The translations under genes and the position numbers were made by a program. Under the pieces are notes generated by a model that searched no databases, had not been told where the DNA came from, and worked only from the letters and a program-made list of their open reading frames with translations. Source: Unio delphinus (Eukaryota; Mollusca; Bivalvia; Unionida; Unionidae). Taken from it: a DNA stretch of 64,000 nucleotides. Below, in pieces: positions 1 to 10,382 of this stretch (within the stretch, counting starts at the first letter, position 1; every line of letters starts with the position of its first letter). The stretch is taken from positions 39,771,815 to 39,835,814 of the forward strand of contig JAQISU010001235.1 of assembly GCA_029339505.1 (NCBI GenBank), read 5' to 3'.

Positions 1-447
1 AACTACTTCAGATAAATCGCTAGGTAGAGATATGAGGAACTGTAATTTCATGCAGCGTTTGTTGTGCATTGAAGAGTGGTCAAGGTGGAAAGGAAATGGA
101 TCTGAGCGATTCATTTTTTAACACCTTGCAGGGTACCTTCACGATAATTCTAATCTCGAATCTCTTCATGCGGCATTGTAAAGGACAATATCTTATAGGT
201 GAAATACAATCTTTAATGTACAAAATATTAATAGAAGTGGCTTACATTTTTAAATTACAGGTTAGTAACCTCAAGATTTATAAAAGTTTAGTTTCCAAAT
301 GTTGATTTTTTTTTTATCTTGCTGCATGTTTGATATTGAGCATTACATTTCACTTCACTGACAGCTACGTCATAATTCCGGTGATCTTGAGACCGCAGAA
401 GACTGATTATCCGTCTTTCATGAAAGCACAGAACCTTTTTGCCATAT
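1..447. other. Unique AT-rich sequence, nothing recognised
   Basis: No tandem repeat, transposon end, tRNA-like box or convincing coding frame is visible. The short open frames here are of the length expected by chance. Confidence 0.6.
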
Positions 448-1078
448 TGTACAGTGCATGTAACATAAAGCAGAGTACATGTAATATAAGGTATAGTGCA
501 CCTAATGCAAGGCACAGTGCACGTAATATAAGGCACAGTGCACGTAATATAAGACACAGTGCGTGTACTATAAGACACAGTGCGTGTACTATAAGGCACA
601 GTGCGTGTACTATAAGGCACAGTGCGTGTACTATAAGGCACAGTGCGTGTACTATAAGGCACAGTGCGTGTACTATAAGACAGTGCACGTAATATAAGGC
701 AAAGTTCACGTAAAATAAGACACAGTGCGTGTACTATAAGGCACAGTGCGTGTACTATAAGGCACAGTGCGTGTACTATAAGACACAGTGCACGTAATAT
801 AAGGCAAAGTGCACGTAATATAAGACACAGTGCGTGTACTATAAGGCACAGTGCGTGTACTATAAGGCACAGTGCGTGTACTATAAGACACAGTGCACGT
901 AATATAAGGCACAGTGCACGTAATATAAGACACAGTGCGTGTACTATAAGGCACAGTGCGTGTACTATAAGGCACAGTGCGTGTACTATAAGGCACAGTG
1001 CGTGTACTATAAGACACAGTGCACGTAATATAAGGCACAGTGCACGTAATATAAGACACAGTGCGTGTACTATAAGTA
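448..1078. repeat. 21-bp minisatellite
   Basis: About 30 copies of a 21-bp unit of the form gcacagtgcgtgtactataa plus g. Two main variants alternate in blocks: a gtgcgtgtact type and a gtgcacgtaat type. The usual order is three of the first followed by two of the second, giving a loose 105-bp higher-order period; one block has four plus two (126 bp). Because 21 is a multiple of three and the unit lacks stops in several frames, long repetitive ORFs appear on both strands. These are not evidence of a gene. Confidence 0.93.
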
Positions 1079-1880
1079 ATAATGCTTTAAGGCACAGTGC
1101 ATGTAATATAAGTAATAATGCATGTACTCTAAGGCACAGTGCATGTAATATAAGTAATAATGCATGTACTCTAAGGCATAGTGCACAGTGCATGTAATAT
1201 AAGTAATAATGCATGTACTCTAAGGCACAGTGCATGTAATATAAGTAATAATGCATGTACTCTAAGGAACATTGCATGCAATATAAGTAATAATGCATGT
1301 ACTCTAAGGAACATTGCATGTAATATAAGTAATAATGCATGTACTCTAAGGGATATTGCATGTAATATAAGTAATAATGCATGTACTTTAAGGAACATTG
1401 CATGTAATATAAGTAATAATGCATGTACTCTAAGGGACATTGCATGTAATATAAGTAATAATGCATGTACTCTAAGGCATAGTGCACAGTGCATGTAATA
1501 TAAGTAATAATGCATGTACTCTAAGGCACAGTGCATGTAATATAAGTAATAATGCATGTACTCTAAGGAACATTGCATGCAATATAAGTAATAATGCATG
1601 TACTGTAAGGAACATTGCATGTAATATAAGTAATAATGTATGTACTCTAAGGGATATTGCATGTAATATAAGTAATAATGCATGTACTCTAAGGAACATT
1701 GCATGTAATATAAGTAATAATGCATGTACTCTAAGGAACATTACATGCAATATAAGTAATAATGCATGTACTCTAAGGGACATTGCATGCAATATAAGTA
1801 ATAATGCATGTACTCTAAGGGACATTGCATGTAATATAAGTAATAATGCATGTACTCTAAGGAACATTGCATGATACATA
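1079..1880. repeat. 42-bp dimeric minisatellite with 301-bp higher-order unit
   Basis: It continues the preceding array, but the unit is now a dimer of two 21-mers, one like gcacagtgcatgtaatataa and one like taataatgcatgtactctaa. A junction motif, gcatagtgcacagtgcatg, recurs near 1175 and 1476. After it the 42-bp units follow the same order of variants (cacag, cacag, aacatt, aacatt, gatatt, aacatt). The third-order unit is therefore seven dimers plus 7 bp. The array decays at 1862-1895. Confidence 0.92.
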
Positions 1881-2606
1881 AGGCGCAGTGGATGTAACAT
1901 ATTGCATCCAATTACTTGTAGTACTACCTTTTGTTTATTTTGCGATCGCAAGAAAAAAAAAATAACCATTTAAAATAATATAATCTAGAAATATATCCCA
2001 TCATAGCAATAAAGTGGCGAATACATAATAATCCAAAACAAAATGCATAATTTTGATAACTGTATTTCTTTCATGAAAATTAATCATTACTAGAATTCTA
2101 TGCTGGCGTTACCACTAAGCGGGAAAATCACAATACATATATTGCGCAATATTCTTTTGAAGTATGAATTACAAATTAAGATTTTAAGCGAATGATCAGC
2201 TGTATTTGTGGGTAGGGTTAGGCAGGTAAGCATAAGTATTACAGTCCGCCCAAAAAATAAATATTTTAATCAGAGGCTGGAAAAGTATAAATTATACGGT
2301 AATCCAATTTTCTGATTTTGCTTGTGGCATTGACTGCAAAATACTTGACATTTATTCAATAACCAATAGGTTCCTGATGGTATGACCACCCTAGTCAGCC
2401 AATCAGCTGTTACTGCGTCTTATCGTTTCGAGTGATATATGTAGTCCATTTCAAAATATAGTTCGTAAGCCCTACAGGAGTTTGCAAAAACCTGATGTTC
2501 CGCGTTCAATAGTTAATTAGTCAGGTATACCGAAATATTATTTGACAGTTTAAAGGTTTCCATGTCCACGCTCTGAAATGTCGATAAAGCATCAAGGATA
2601 AATACA

Positions 2607-2608
<2 letters not shown>
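1881..2608. other. Unique AT-rich sequence, nothing recognised
   Basis: A single CCAAT motif near 2398 and a 12-bp palindrome ttgcgatcgcaa near 1939 are the only marks. No gene, SINE or transposon end is visible. Confidence 0.55.

Positions 2609-2681
<73 letters not shown>
2609..2681. repeat. (CT)n microsatellite
   Basis: Uninterrupted CT dinucleotides over about 73 bp, directly abutting the first unit of the ~40-bp array that follows. Confidence 0.97.
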
Positions 2682-2683
<2 letters not shown>

Positions 2684-2687
<4 letters not shown>

Positions 2688-3490
2688 AACTTACATAGCT
2701 TGACGGTACACAAGTAATGCAAACCCCAAAGTTATATTTATTTAACAGTACGCGCGTACTTTAAATCCAAAGTTATATAGCTTGATGGTACACACGTTCT
2801 GTAAGCCAAAACTTACATTGAATTGAATTTGGAATTTTTATAGTAAAAAGCGGCCACTAAGGGTCATATGTTCTACTTTTATATTCAACATATTCTTGAA
2901 CATTTATTTTCCCGGTGGGGCGGGGAATCACTTCCCCACCCCCACCCCGGGCCTTTAGTGCAAATAAACGCACTTATTAATTTTGGGCGTTATGCTGAAT
3001 CTCTATCGAGTGACTATCAGCATAGATGTAAGCCCTTCTGGGTGGGTAGGAATAGTACCAACCAAGGGGTTGGTCAGCACCTTTGCATTCTTGACTGGGA
3101 GTCGCACAGAGGTGTACCTGGCTGTTCACATGTGTGGACCCAATCCAGGCGTTTTCTAGTGTATTTCCTAGAGCCTGTTTTATAGCAGTAGGCACCAACC
3201 TTCCCCGAAAAAAAAAAAAAAAGGGTGAATATATGGGGTCAGTCGGCATCCCTGTATTACATTGCTTGACGGTAAACACTTATTGTAAACCCAAAGTTAC
3301 ATAACTTTATGGTACACACGTACTATAAACTCAAATGTACATAGCTGGACGGTACACATGTACAGTAAACCCAACGTTACATAGCTTCACGGTACACACG
3401 TATTGTGACCCAAGTTACATAGCTTGACGGTACACACGTACTGTAAACCATAAGTTACATAGCTTGACGGTACACACGTACCGTAATATG
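2684..3490. repeat. ~40-bp minisatellite, interrupted
   Basis: Units built on ttacatagcttgacggtaca followed by cacgtactgtaaacccaaag. Roughly three diverged units lie at 2684-2812 and about six at 3265-3490. The two halves are separated by a foreign 436-bp segment listed separately. Copies differ by substitutions and small gaps, so the array is fairly old. Confidence 0.85.
2821..3256. mobile_element. Unclassified insertion with 8-bp target duplication
   Basis: The segment interrupts the ~40-bp array and is flanked on both sides by ttacattg (2813-2820 and 3257-3264), as expected for a target-site duplication. It is more GC-rich than its surroundings and contains an A15 run at 3210-3224, about 30 bp before its right end. 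No terminal inverted repeat, polymerase III box or coding domain was recognised. It could be a retroposon with an internal A-run or a non-autonomous DNA element. ttacattg resembles the array's own ttacatag, so part of the duplication could be array sequence. Confidence 0.5.
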
Positions 3491-4121
3491 TCTGATGCTT
3501 TTTTTTGCTTTTCTTTTATAACATAACCTAAGATTCTAAGAAAAATAGATAACAAAACTCATTTATAGTCAGGAACAATGCTAAGTTCGCCATATCTTTG
3601 ATATATCACACGTTCTGTACATTTGTCATTGAAAGTAAACTCAGCACGCTTCGTTCTCTTTAAATGAAAACTTTGCACATCTCGTGGTATATCAATGATA
3701 CAGTGTATGATACACTTATATGTGTAATTTTTTGGGAGTATGCGCAATTGTTTATAACTCTCCATATTAAAGATTTTTTTTAGAATGTTGTTCTTATTTG
3801 TTTGATTATGAGAAGACAGTGCTGGAGAGATAGTTCTCAGACCGAATAAATAACCAATTACTATAAGCAAATATCACGGAGTAAAATGTTTGTGAGACTT
3901 CATAATGGAATGGTTTGCGTTTAGTGAGTTCAGGTCAGAACCGAATGAGTGTCCCTGTCAGTTGTCCCTATTTAAATCAAAGTGCGTGAATTTATTGTGT
4001 GACTCCATATACGTTATTCATGAATGGGGGACAGGTATAATGCACAAGGGAATCCACGAGAAGGGATTGTCATTGTTTTTTTATATTTGTATATCCAGTG
4101 TAAAATTGTTTTCATTTTTTA
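3491..4121. other. Unique sequence, no clear feature
   Basis: AT-rich, with only short chance-length frames. A stretch near 3920-3960 (ccgaatgagtgtccct) resembles one near 51488 (ccgaatgactgtccct) and may be an old dispersed repeat. Confidence 0.45.
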
Positions 4122-4239
4122 TGCAGCAGGTAATTGTCAAATAAAAATAGCACCAGATACACTGTCAAGTGAGACCTTTGTGCGCCTGACAGACAAATGT
4201 GAGGTTGGCAGATATGTGTTCATGCATTACTTAGAGTAA
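4122..4239 (+). pseudogene. Possible orphan or degenerate exon
   Basis: A good splice acceptor (a T-rich tract ending in tttttatgcag at about 4124) is followed by an open frame reading AGNCQIKIAP, then about ten residues, then KCEVGRYVFMHYLE and a stop. The C...VGRYV pattern recalls the C-terminal part of F-type lectin or discoidin-like domains, which are numerous in molluscs. The fragment is only about 37 residues, has no downstream donor because it ends in a stop, and no neighbouring exon was found. It may be a terminal exon, a relic, or chance. Confidence 0.17.
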
Positions 4240-4374
4240 AATTATGTATTGCCTGGTCGCTTTAGAATTTCCAGTTTAGAACAGTAGTTGTTTAGAAGTC
4301 TTTGTAATCAAGGGGCAACATATGACTTTTAGCGGGTTGAAATCGATCGGTAAAGAAATTCCTTTAGCTTCTTA

Positions 4375-4821
4375 CACCTGCATAATTGTCCGTCTGCATA
4401 GGCCGATGATAAAACGTTATTACACCTACATAATGGTCCGTCTGCATAGGCCGATGATAAAACGTTATTACACCTGCATAATTGTCCGTCTGCATAGGCC
4501 GATGATAAAACGTTATTACACCTGCATAATTGTCCGTCTGCATAGGCCGATGATAAAACGTTATTACACCTACATAATTGTCCGTCTGCATAGGCCGATG
4601 ATAAAACGTTATTACACCTGCATAATTGTCCGTCTGCATAGGCCGATGATAAAACGTTATTACACCTACATAATTGTCCGTCTGCATAGGCCGATGATAA
4701 AACGTTATTACACCTGCATAATTGTCCGTCTGCATAGGCCGATGATAAAACGTTATTACACCTACATAATTGTCCGTCTGCATAGGCTGCTGATAAGACG
4801 TTATTACACCTGCATAATACA
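4375..4821. repeat. 48-bp minisatellite
   Basis: About 9.3 copies of a 48-bp unit containing cacctgcataattgtccgtc and tgcataggccgatgataaaa. Units differ mainly at cacctGcat versus cacctAcat, and over the right half the two forms strictly alternate (96-bp dimer). The period is divisible by three, so a 177-codon frame on the + strand and two on the - strand are open. These are by-products of the repeat. Confidence 0.95.
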
Positions 4822-5179
4822 ACATTCATTTTTACATTGGACTTTTCCTAGTTAAATCTGGATGCATATAAGACCTTGAAGTTAGTGTATTATTCGTAAA
4901 ATTAGTATTTCGACTAAAATTAAATGGAGTTACAATTTGATATAAACCTTGAATTAACATTATACACTTCTTCATGATATGAAATAGTATGGATATGTGA
5001 TCATTATAATAAATGAGGGAATTTTACAATCACGCATATGCGAGATTTTCATTTTCGTTGACCTCTACATAGCGACAAAATTGGTGTCATCGGAATCAAA
5101 GTTATCGTTCTACCTTTATTAAAGTTAAATAAAATATTTTATTAAAGTTAATTTTTTTAATGAAGATGTCCTACTCCCC
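4822..5179. other. Unique sequence with a weak LTR-junction-like motif
   Basis: Mostly featureless. At about 5075-5100, agcgacaaaattggtgtcat resembles the 3' end of an LTR followed by a primer-binding site of gypsy-type elements. No paired LTR or internal coding sequence follows, so it is a weak lead only. Confidence 0.3.
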
Positions 5180-5308
5180 AATCGGAATACCCTACAAGTT
5201 TAGTCGGAATACCCTACAAGTTTAGTCGGAATACCCTACAAGTCGGAATACCTACTAATTTAGTCGGAATACCCCACAATTTTAGCCGGAATACCCTACA
5301 CATTTAGT
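5180..5308. repeat. 22-bp minisatellite
   Basis: About six units of gtcggaataccctacaagtt plus ta, with one shortened copy in the middle. Confidence 0.9.
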
Positions 5309-6759
5309 CTGGGTTAGTTTAATCTGAAAACTTATAATTTTAAAGATAAACACTGGCTTATAGTGTTCATTAGTCATATTAGTTCGGCTTATTTCCGAGC
5401 TCGGTTTGTGTTTGAGGCAGGCGTATTTTATAATCAAAATATCAGCAGAAATAAAATGGTTTTCGTATATCTAAAAAAACGGATGCATAATACAAAATTG
5501 CGACGAAAAATTAAATCTGTATATTTTCAGTGCAGTGTCGATACACGATTGATACACGATTTTAAAATGAGATTTTAAAGCATAATTTCGATTATTCTTT
5601 AAGGAAGACGCTTTTCCTGTCTGTCTCTGCACCTTAACTAAAATCTATATAATTAAAAAAGAGCAATATACATTTCATGAAGCTTAATTTTGAGAGGGTT
5701 TACATTTGATGTGGACTTAATTTCATATTTGTATCGTATATCAACGTCTTTTTGGTTTCAGTTACTAAGGGAGTTCGAAGAACAACGTTATAAACCTTTT
5801 CCTAGACATTCTGTTTGACCCATAGTCAGTCTCACTGTCAGCTTCATTTTCAATAATTATGAATTATATTATTGCATTAAAGTTTGACAAAGGAAGGATG
5901 AATAAAAAAAAAAAAACAAGGCTCAAGATGGTAGATAAAGAAGTAAAATAAAAATGTAATTTTGGTATGAATAGAAAATATATTAGAAACAAGATAGATT
6001 GAAGAAAATTCTTCTATAATTATTGTTGGTGAATGCAATGGCGTTTGGGTCGCTGGATATGAAAAGATTGATCCATTCCGATTGACTATGCCCAGTAATT
6101 AACTCATTTAAAATAACTGTAACTACGGATCGTAAATCATCGTTGATCTACTGATTTTCTTTAAATATTTCAGTGTTATTTTATGACATATTGACTAATA
6201 CAAACCAGTACAAACCATCAAAGTTCAGTTAAGTCTGCGCACAAAGTACCCGATTTATCCTGATCAATATATATTGAATATCGATATGTCAAGTAAGATT
6301 GATGGCTGTGAAGCAATCTGTCAACCTAAAGCACGTGGTGTCGTGATAAAAGCCCCAGCAAAGCTTTTTCTGTGCGTATCCAAAATATGACCGGTGGGCT
6401 GATCTGGGTTGCTATGATATACGTCTGTTAATTGCAGTTAAGGGTTATAAGCTTAGCAAAAAAATCCATAAGGAGCGGTTGACCATCCTTTACTCGAAAT
6501 AAATTAACTAAATATAACTATAAATCTGCTATAGATTGGTAGTTCTTAATCTATTCGGGCGACGACCCAGATTAGGTGTGTGGTAATAACCTAGCCACCC
6601 TTCAAACGCTAAAAGCTTGGGTAAAATTCCAAATTATTAAGGTTGATCTCGGGGACTCACGCAAACAGGATGGCGACCCAGTTTTGGATCGCGGATCCAT
6701 GGGATAAGAAAATCCACTATATTAAAGGATAGGATTAAACGATATTGCTTAAGACTTGA
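5309..6759. other. Unique AT-rich sequence, nothing recognised
   Basis: The longest non-repeat frame is about 70 codons. No repeat, SINE or transposon terminus was identified. Confidence 0.5.
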
Positions 6760-7293
6760 ATGGTCATTTTTAGTGTACTTATAGGGGGTTTATTTTGCGC
6801 GTGCGCCCATCCCCTTTTGGTTTTTGGATCCAATGAAGAGAACTGGAGAGAAACTCAACGGGACTATACATCTGTGTCCATCACAGTTAGACGTCCCCAA
6901 TATAGAGCTTTCATGTGCAAAGGAAGTGAAGAAAATTGTTTACTTAGATACAGGTATCCGCTAAAGCAGGTTTTACTGTATATGCCTATAGTGACTGCAA
7001 GAGACACCACTCTAGCGGTATATATGAAGAAACATCAAAATTCACTCACTGCGGCATACAAGATCTTTATTGTCTTACACCAAGGCCAGAAGACCGTTAT
7101 TGTCTTACACCAAGACAGGGAGATCTTTATTGTCATATACCAAGTCCAGGAGATCTGTATTGTCTTGCACCAAGGCCAGGAGACCTTTATTGTCATACAT
7201 CAATGCCAGGGGACCTTTATTGCCTCACACCAAGGCTACGGGACCTTTATTGCTTTACACCAAGGCCAGACGACTGTCTTACACCAAGGCTAG
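6760..7293 (+). CDS. Hypothetical ORF with hydrophobic N-terminus running into 10-residue repeats
   Basis: A 177-codon frame. It begins MVIFSVLIGGLFCACAHPLL, which resembles a signal peptide. About 80 non-repetitive residues follow, and then a 10-residue repeat (IVLHQGQETF type) encoded by the 30-bp minisatellite below. A secreted repetitive protein would look like this. However, the unit has no stop in any + frame, so the repeat part is open by default, and a unique open frame of roughly 100 codons is not rare by chance. No homology, splice site or promoter supports it. I regard non-coding as more likely. Confidence 0.15.
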   Translation: MVIFSVLIGGLFCACAHPLLVFGSNEENWRETQRDYTSVSITVRRPQYRAFMCKGSEENCLLRYRYPLKQVLLYMPIVTARDTTLAVYMKKHQNSLTAAYKIFIVLHQGQKTVIVLHQDREIFIVIYQVQEICIVLHQGQETFIVIHQCQGTFIASHQGYGTFIALHQGQTTVLHQG

Positions 7294-7540
7294 GGGACAT
7301 TTATTGCCTTACAACAAGGCCAGGAGAACTTTATTGTCATACACCAAGTTCAGGGGACCTTAATTGTCTTACACCAAGACCAGCGGACCTTATTGTCTTA
7401 CGCCGAGGCCAGGAGACCTTTACTGCATTACACCAAACGTGAGACCTTTGTTGTCCTACATCAGGGCCAGGGGATCTTTATTGCCATCCACTAAGGCCAG
7501 GAAACCTTTATTTCCTACACCAAGGCCAAGGGAACTTTAG
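7058..7540. repeat. 30-bp minisatellite
   Basis: About 16 diverged copies of tcttacaccaaggccaggag followed by acctttattg. The unit lacks stops in all three + frames, giving overlapping repetitive ORFs. Copies become more divergent to the right. Confidence 0.92.
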
Positions 7541-7638
7541 AGCAAATTTTAGTGCATTTATGTAAGAAAAACTAAATGACCTACTTTCATAGTATATCTT
7601 CTTAACCAACTAAACAACTGTGAATTATTGTATAGTCG

Positions 7639-7722
7639 TTGCTTTTAAGTTTTATGCTGCGGCCCTCGGCTTCAAGAATAATCTTCAGTGACCAATGGTG
7701 TCAAAAAGGTCGGACAGCACTG
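7639..7722. mobile_element. 3' end fragment of a hAT-type (Charlie-like) element
   Basis: The stretch ctgcggccctcggcttcaag, then aataatcttcagtgacca, then ggtgtcaaaaaggtcggaca and the terminal gcactg, has the look of the conserved end of hAT transposons. These end ...ggtgtcaaaaaggt...cactg, with the complement starting CAGTG. No matching left end or target duplication was found upstream, so this is a truncated copy. Confidence 0.5.
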
Positions 7723-7795
7723 AGCTACAAGAAGGCGAAGAACATACACTGGCACTGCACTGGTTCCCATAGGCCCACAGGACCGCTGATTGTAA

Positions 7796-7989
7796 CAGAG
7801 GGGTAGCAATGATATTTTGCGCCCATGGACGAACTATAAAATTGGCGCCCCAGCGATCTTGCGACCAATTTATTACCCTTGTTTACTCATTATAATGTAA
7901 CGTTGCAAGCCTCATTTTGGCGCCCCTGTATCTTGGCGCCCGGGGACATATGTACCCCCCTGCCCCCCCCCCCCCCAGCTACGCCTCTG
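7796..7989. mobile_element. 194-bp hAT-like MITE
   Basis: The left end is cagaggggtagc. The right end, read on the opposite strand, is cagaggcgtagc, so the terminal inverted repeats match at 11 of 12 positions. Both sides are flanked by a perfect 8-bp duplication gattgtaa (7788-7795 and 7990-7997), the length made by hAT transposases. The interior holds repeated ttggcgcccc/ttgcgccc motifs and a C14 run at 7963-7976. It is too short to encode a transposase and so is non-autonomous. Confidence 0.82.
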
Positions 7990-8248
7990 GATTGTAAAAA
8001 GACTTACAAAGAAAAAAATGAAGGGTCAGGAATTAGGAAAGTAGCTGTGTCTTGTAAACTTCACTTTAAATGGCAGCTGGAACATAAATCGTATATACAA
8101 TTAAATTATAGCTTTTCATGTAAAAAGAATAGAACATGTCAGAAACGACTTGGGGAAAAAATTGAATATGTAAAAGCCGATGTTGTTTTAATGCCCCTTT
8201 TTTCGTTCCTTCAGTCATGCACTCGTTCATTTATTCGCTAATTCATTT

Positions 8249-8277
8249 ACTCATTCATTCATTCATTCATTCATTCG
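8249..8277. repeat. (ATTC)n microsatellite
   Basis: Seven tandem attc units, with imperfect copies just upstream. Confidence 0.9.
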
Positions 8278-8376
8278 AGTTGTATAAAGACTTTATAAAA
8301 CAGAACTAATGACAATCCATCATGAAAACCAAACAATCCTACTTGCAGTTATTAATTGTACCATTAACACTTCCAG

Positions 8377-8630
8377 GGGGCCCCGAGTGGCCGAGTGGTC
8401 TAAAGCGCTCACCGTTACGGATCACTGCCATCTCACCTCTGTCTGCGTGGGATCGAGTCTAAGATTCGGCTAATGTAGTTATGTGAGAAAGCTTGCCAGT
8501 AGCTTCTCGTGGCTCGGTGGTTCTTTCCGGGGGTTTTCCCGGGTTCTTCCTCCACCAATAATACTGGCCGCCATGTATAGCCTATCATGTGCTTAAAAAT
8601 GGCGTTAAACCCTACAACAACAACAACAAC
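8377..8630 (+). mobile_element. Full-length tRNA-derived SINE, family A
   Basis: The head contains a good polymerase III A box (tggccgagtgg, 8388-8398) and a weaker B box (gggatcgagtc), in a tRNA-Ser/Leu-like context gtggccgagtggtctaaagc. The body includes gtggctcggtggttctttcc and tatagcctatcatgtg. The element ends atggcgttaaaccc followed by (caa)n. It is flanked by an 11-bp duplication aacacttccag (8366-8376 and 8631-8641), so this is an intact retroposition. Two further copies lie on the opposite strand at 19583-19745 and 30208-30480. Confidence 0.88.
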
Positions 8631-8795
8631 AACACTTCCAGATGAACCCCTTTTGATTCAGGAGATTTCAAAATGCTATTACAGTCGTAGCAAGTGATTA
8701 CATTCAAGTATGACCAAAGCTGACATTTACATTTATTGTGTGAGTCTTAAAGGCCACTCATACGAACGCATGAACGAATGCAGTAAGGAGCCCAT

Positions 8796-8902
8796 ATGGC
8801 TAAGTGATTCATGTGGCTAAGTGATTCATGTTGCTAAGTGATCCATGTGGCTAAGTGATTCATGTGGCTAAGTGAATCATGTGGCTAAGTGATTCATGTG
8901 GC
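8796..8902. repeat. 17-bp minisatellite
   Basis: About six copies of ggctaagtgattcatgt. Confidence 0.92.
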
Positions 8903-9417
8903 GGAATCGCCACCAGAAAGGTGAAAGCTTAAATGCAATCAAGACCGGAATGTGTTTATGGCATAACACTTTATTCCACCTGTAAGATATATCCGTTAAT
9001 GTTTGTATGTACTGGTAAGCACCAAAGAAACAAACGCATGTTTTACGTAGGAATGGGCAAGATAACGTGATTCTCATTCACGAACAACAATAAACCCCTC
9101 TCAACCACTGAAATTAGCCTCAGTCAAATAATATATAGTGTGTCGATGAAATTTAAATTTCCGTGATTGAATTGTATCTCACCAATACCCGTCGGCAAAT
9201 TAACTGCTTATTTTCTGTCTCGGTCCGAATGTTGGTAGTCAGTGCCAAAAACTAAACATGATCCCCGATTTTGAGTTCCATTTATGTTGTAAGGGAAAGC
9301 AGTACTATTTTTGCTTTAACTTAAGTCATGGTCCAAGATCAATATTAATTCCTCCTTGAATAAATATCTCTGGACTTGCAACATTTTATCTATGTCATAC
9401 TCACAAACACGAGCACA
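8903..9417. other. Unique sequence, nothing recognised
   Basis: No feature other than short chance frames. Confidence 0.5.
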
Positions 9418-9469
9418 CGTATGTATGTATGTATGTATGTATGTATGTATGTATGTATGTATGTATGTA

Positions 9470-9511
<42 letters not shown>
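9418..9511. repeat. (ATGT)n(GT)n compound microsatellite
   Basis: About 14 atgt units pass directly into about 18 gt units, a transition typical of microsatellite mutation. Confidence 0.97.
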
Positions 9512-9512
<1 letters not shown>

Positions 9513-9688
9513 AGAAAACTAAGAGGATGGTGTAGCTACGCGTGGAAATATTTTTTCGAGATATTGTATACTATGTTCTATTTTTGTTCTATTTTCTGAC
9601 GTGGGGGACGCCGTTTGATAAAAAAATTTATTATGAAAACGATTTATACTCATGGAGAACTGTTGATTCCATAATATTTGAAACGGAC

Positions 9689-10369
9689 TAGCATAATGTT
9701 ATTAGCTTACATTTATTAACTTACATGTATTAGCTTACATGTATTAGCTTACATGTATTAGCTTACATGTATTAGCATAATGTTATTAGCTTACATGTAT
9801 TAGCTTACATGTATTAGCTTACATTTATTAGCTTACATGTATTAGCTTACATGTATGAGCTTACATTTATTAGCTTACATGTATTAGCTTACATGTATTA
9901 GCATAACGTTATTAGCTTACATGTATTAGCTTACATGTATTAGCTTACATGTATTAGCATAATGTTATTAGCTTACATGTATTAGCTTACATTTATTAGC
10001 TTACATGTATTAGCTTACATGTATTAGCTTACATTTATTAGCTTACATGTATTAGCTTACATGTATTAGCTTACATATATTAGCTTACATGTATTAACTT
10101 ACATGTATTAGCTTACATGTATTAGCTTACATGTATTAGCTTACATTTATTAGCTTACATGTATTAGCTTACATGTATTAGCTTACATGTATTAGCATAA
10201 TGTTATTAGCTTACATCTATTAGCTTACATGTATTAGCTTACATGTATTAGCATAATGTTATTAGCTTACATGTAGTAGCTTACATGTATTAGCTTACAT
10301 TTATTAGCATAATGTTATTAGCTTACATGTATTAGCTTACATTTATTAGCTTACATTTATTAGCTTATT
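9689..10369. repeat. 14-bp minisatellite
   Basis: About 48 copies of attagcttacatgt with interspersed attagcataatgtt variants at irregular spacing and frequent acatgt/acattt changes. Confidence 0.95.
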
Positions 10370-10382
10370 TCATAATTTCAAG

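Noticed and set aside
288..1969. Long repetitive ORFs (up to 399 codons) across the 21/42-bp array
   Set aside because: The period is a multiple of three and the unit is stop-free in several frames on both strands, so openness is automatic. There is no unique domain or start context.
4322..4855. 177-, 166- and 153-codon ORFs in the 48-bp array
   Set aside because: Openness on both strands follows from unit length and composition.
4990..5110. LTR/primer-binding-site junction
   Set aside because: ttggtgtcat is suggestive, but there is no second LTR, no gag/pol nearby, and the match is short; kept only as a note.
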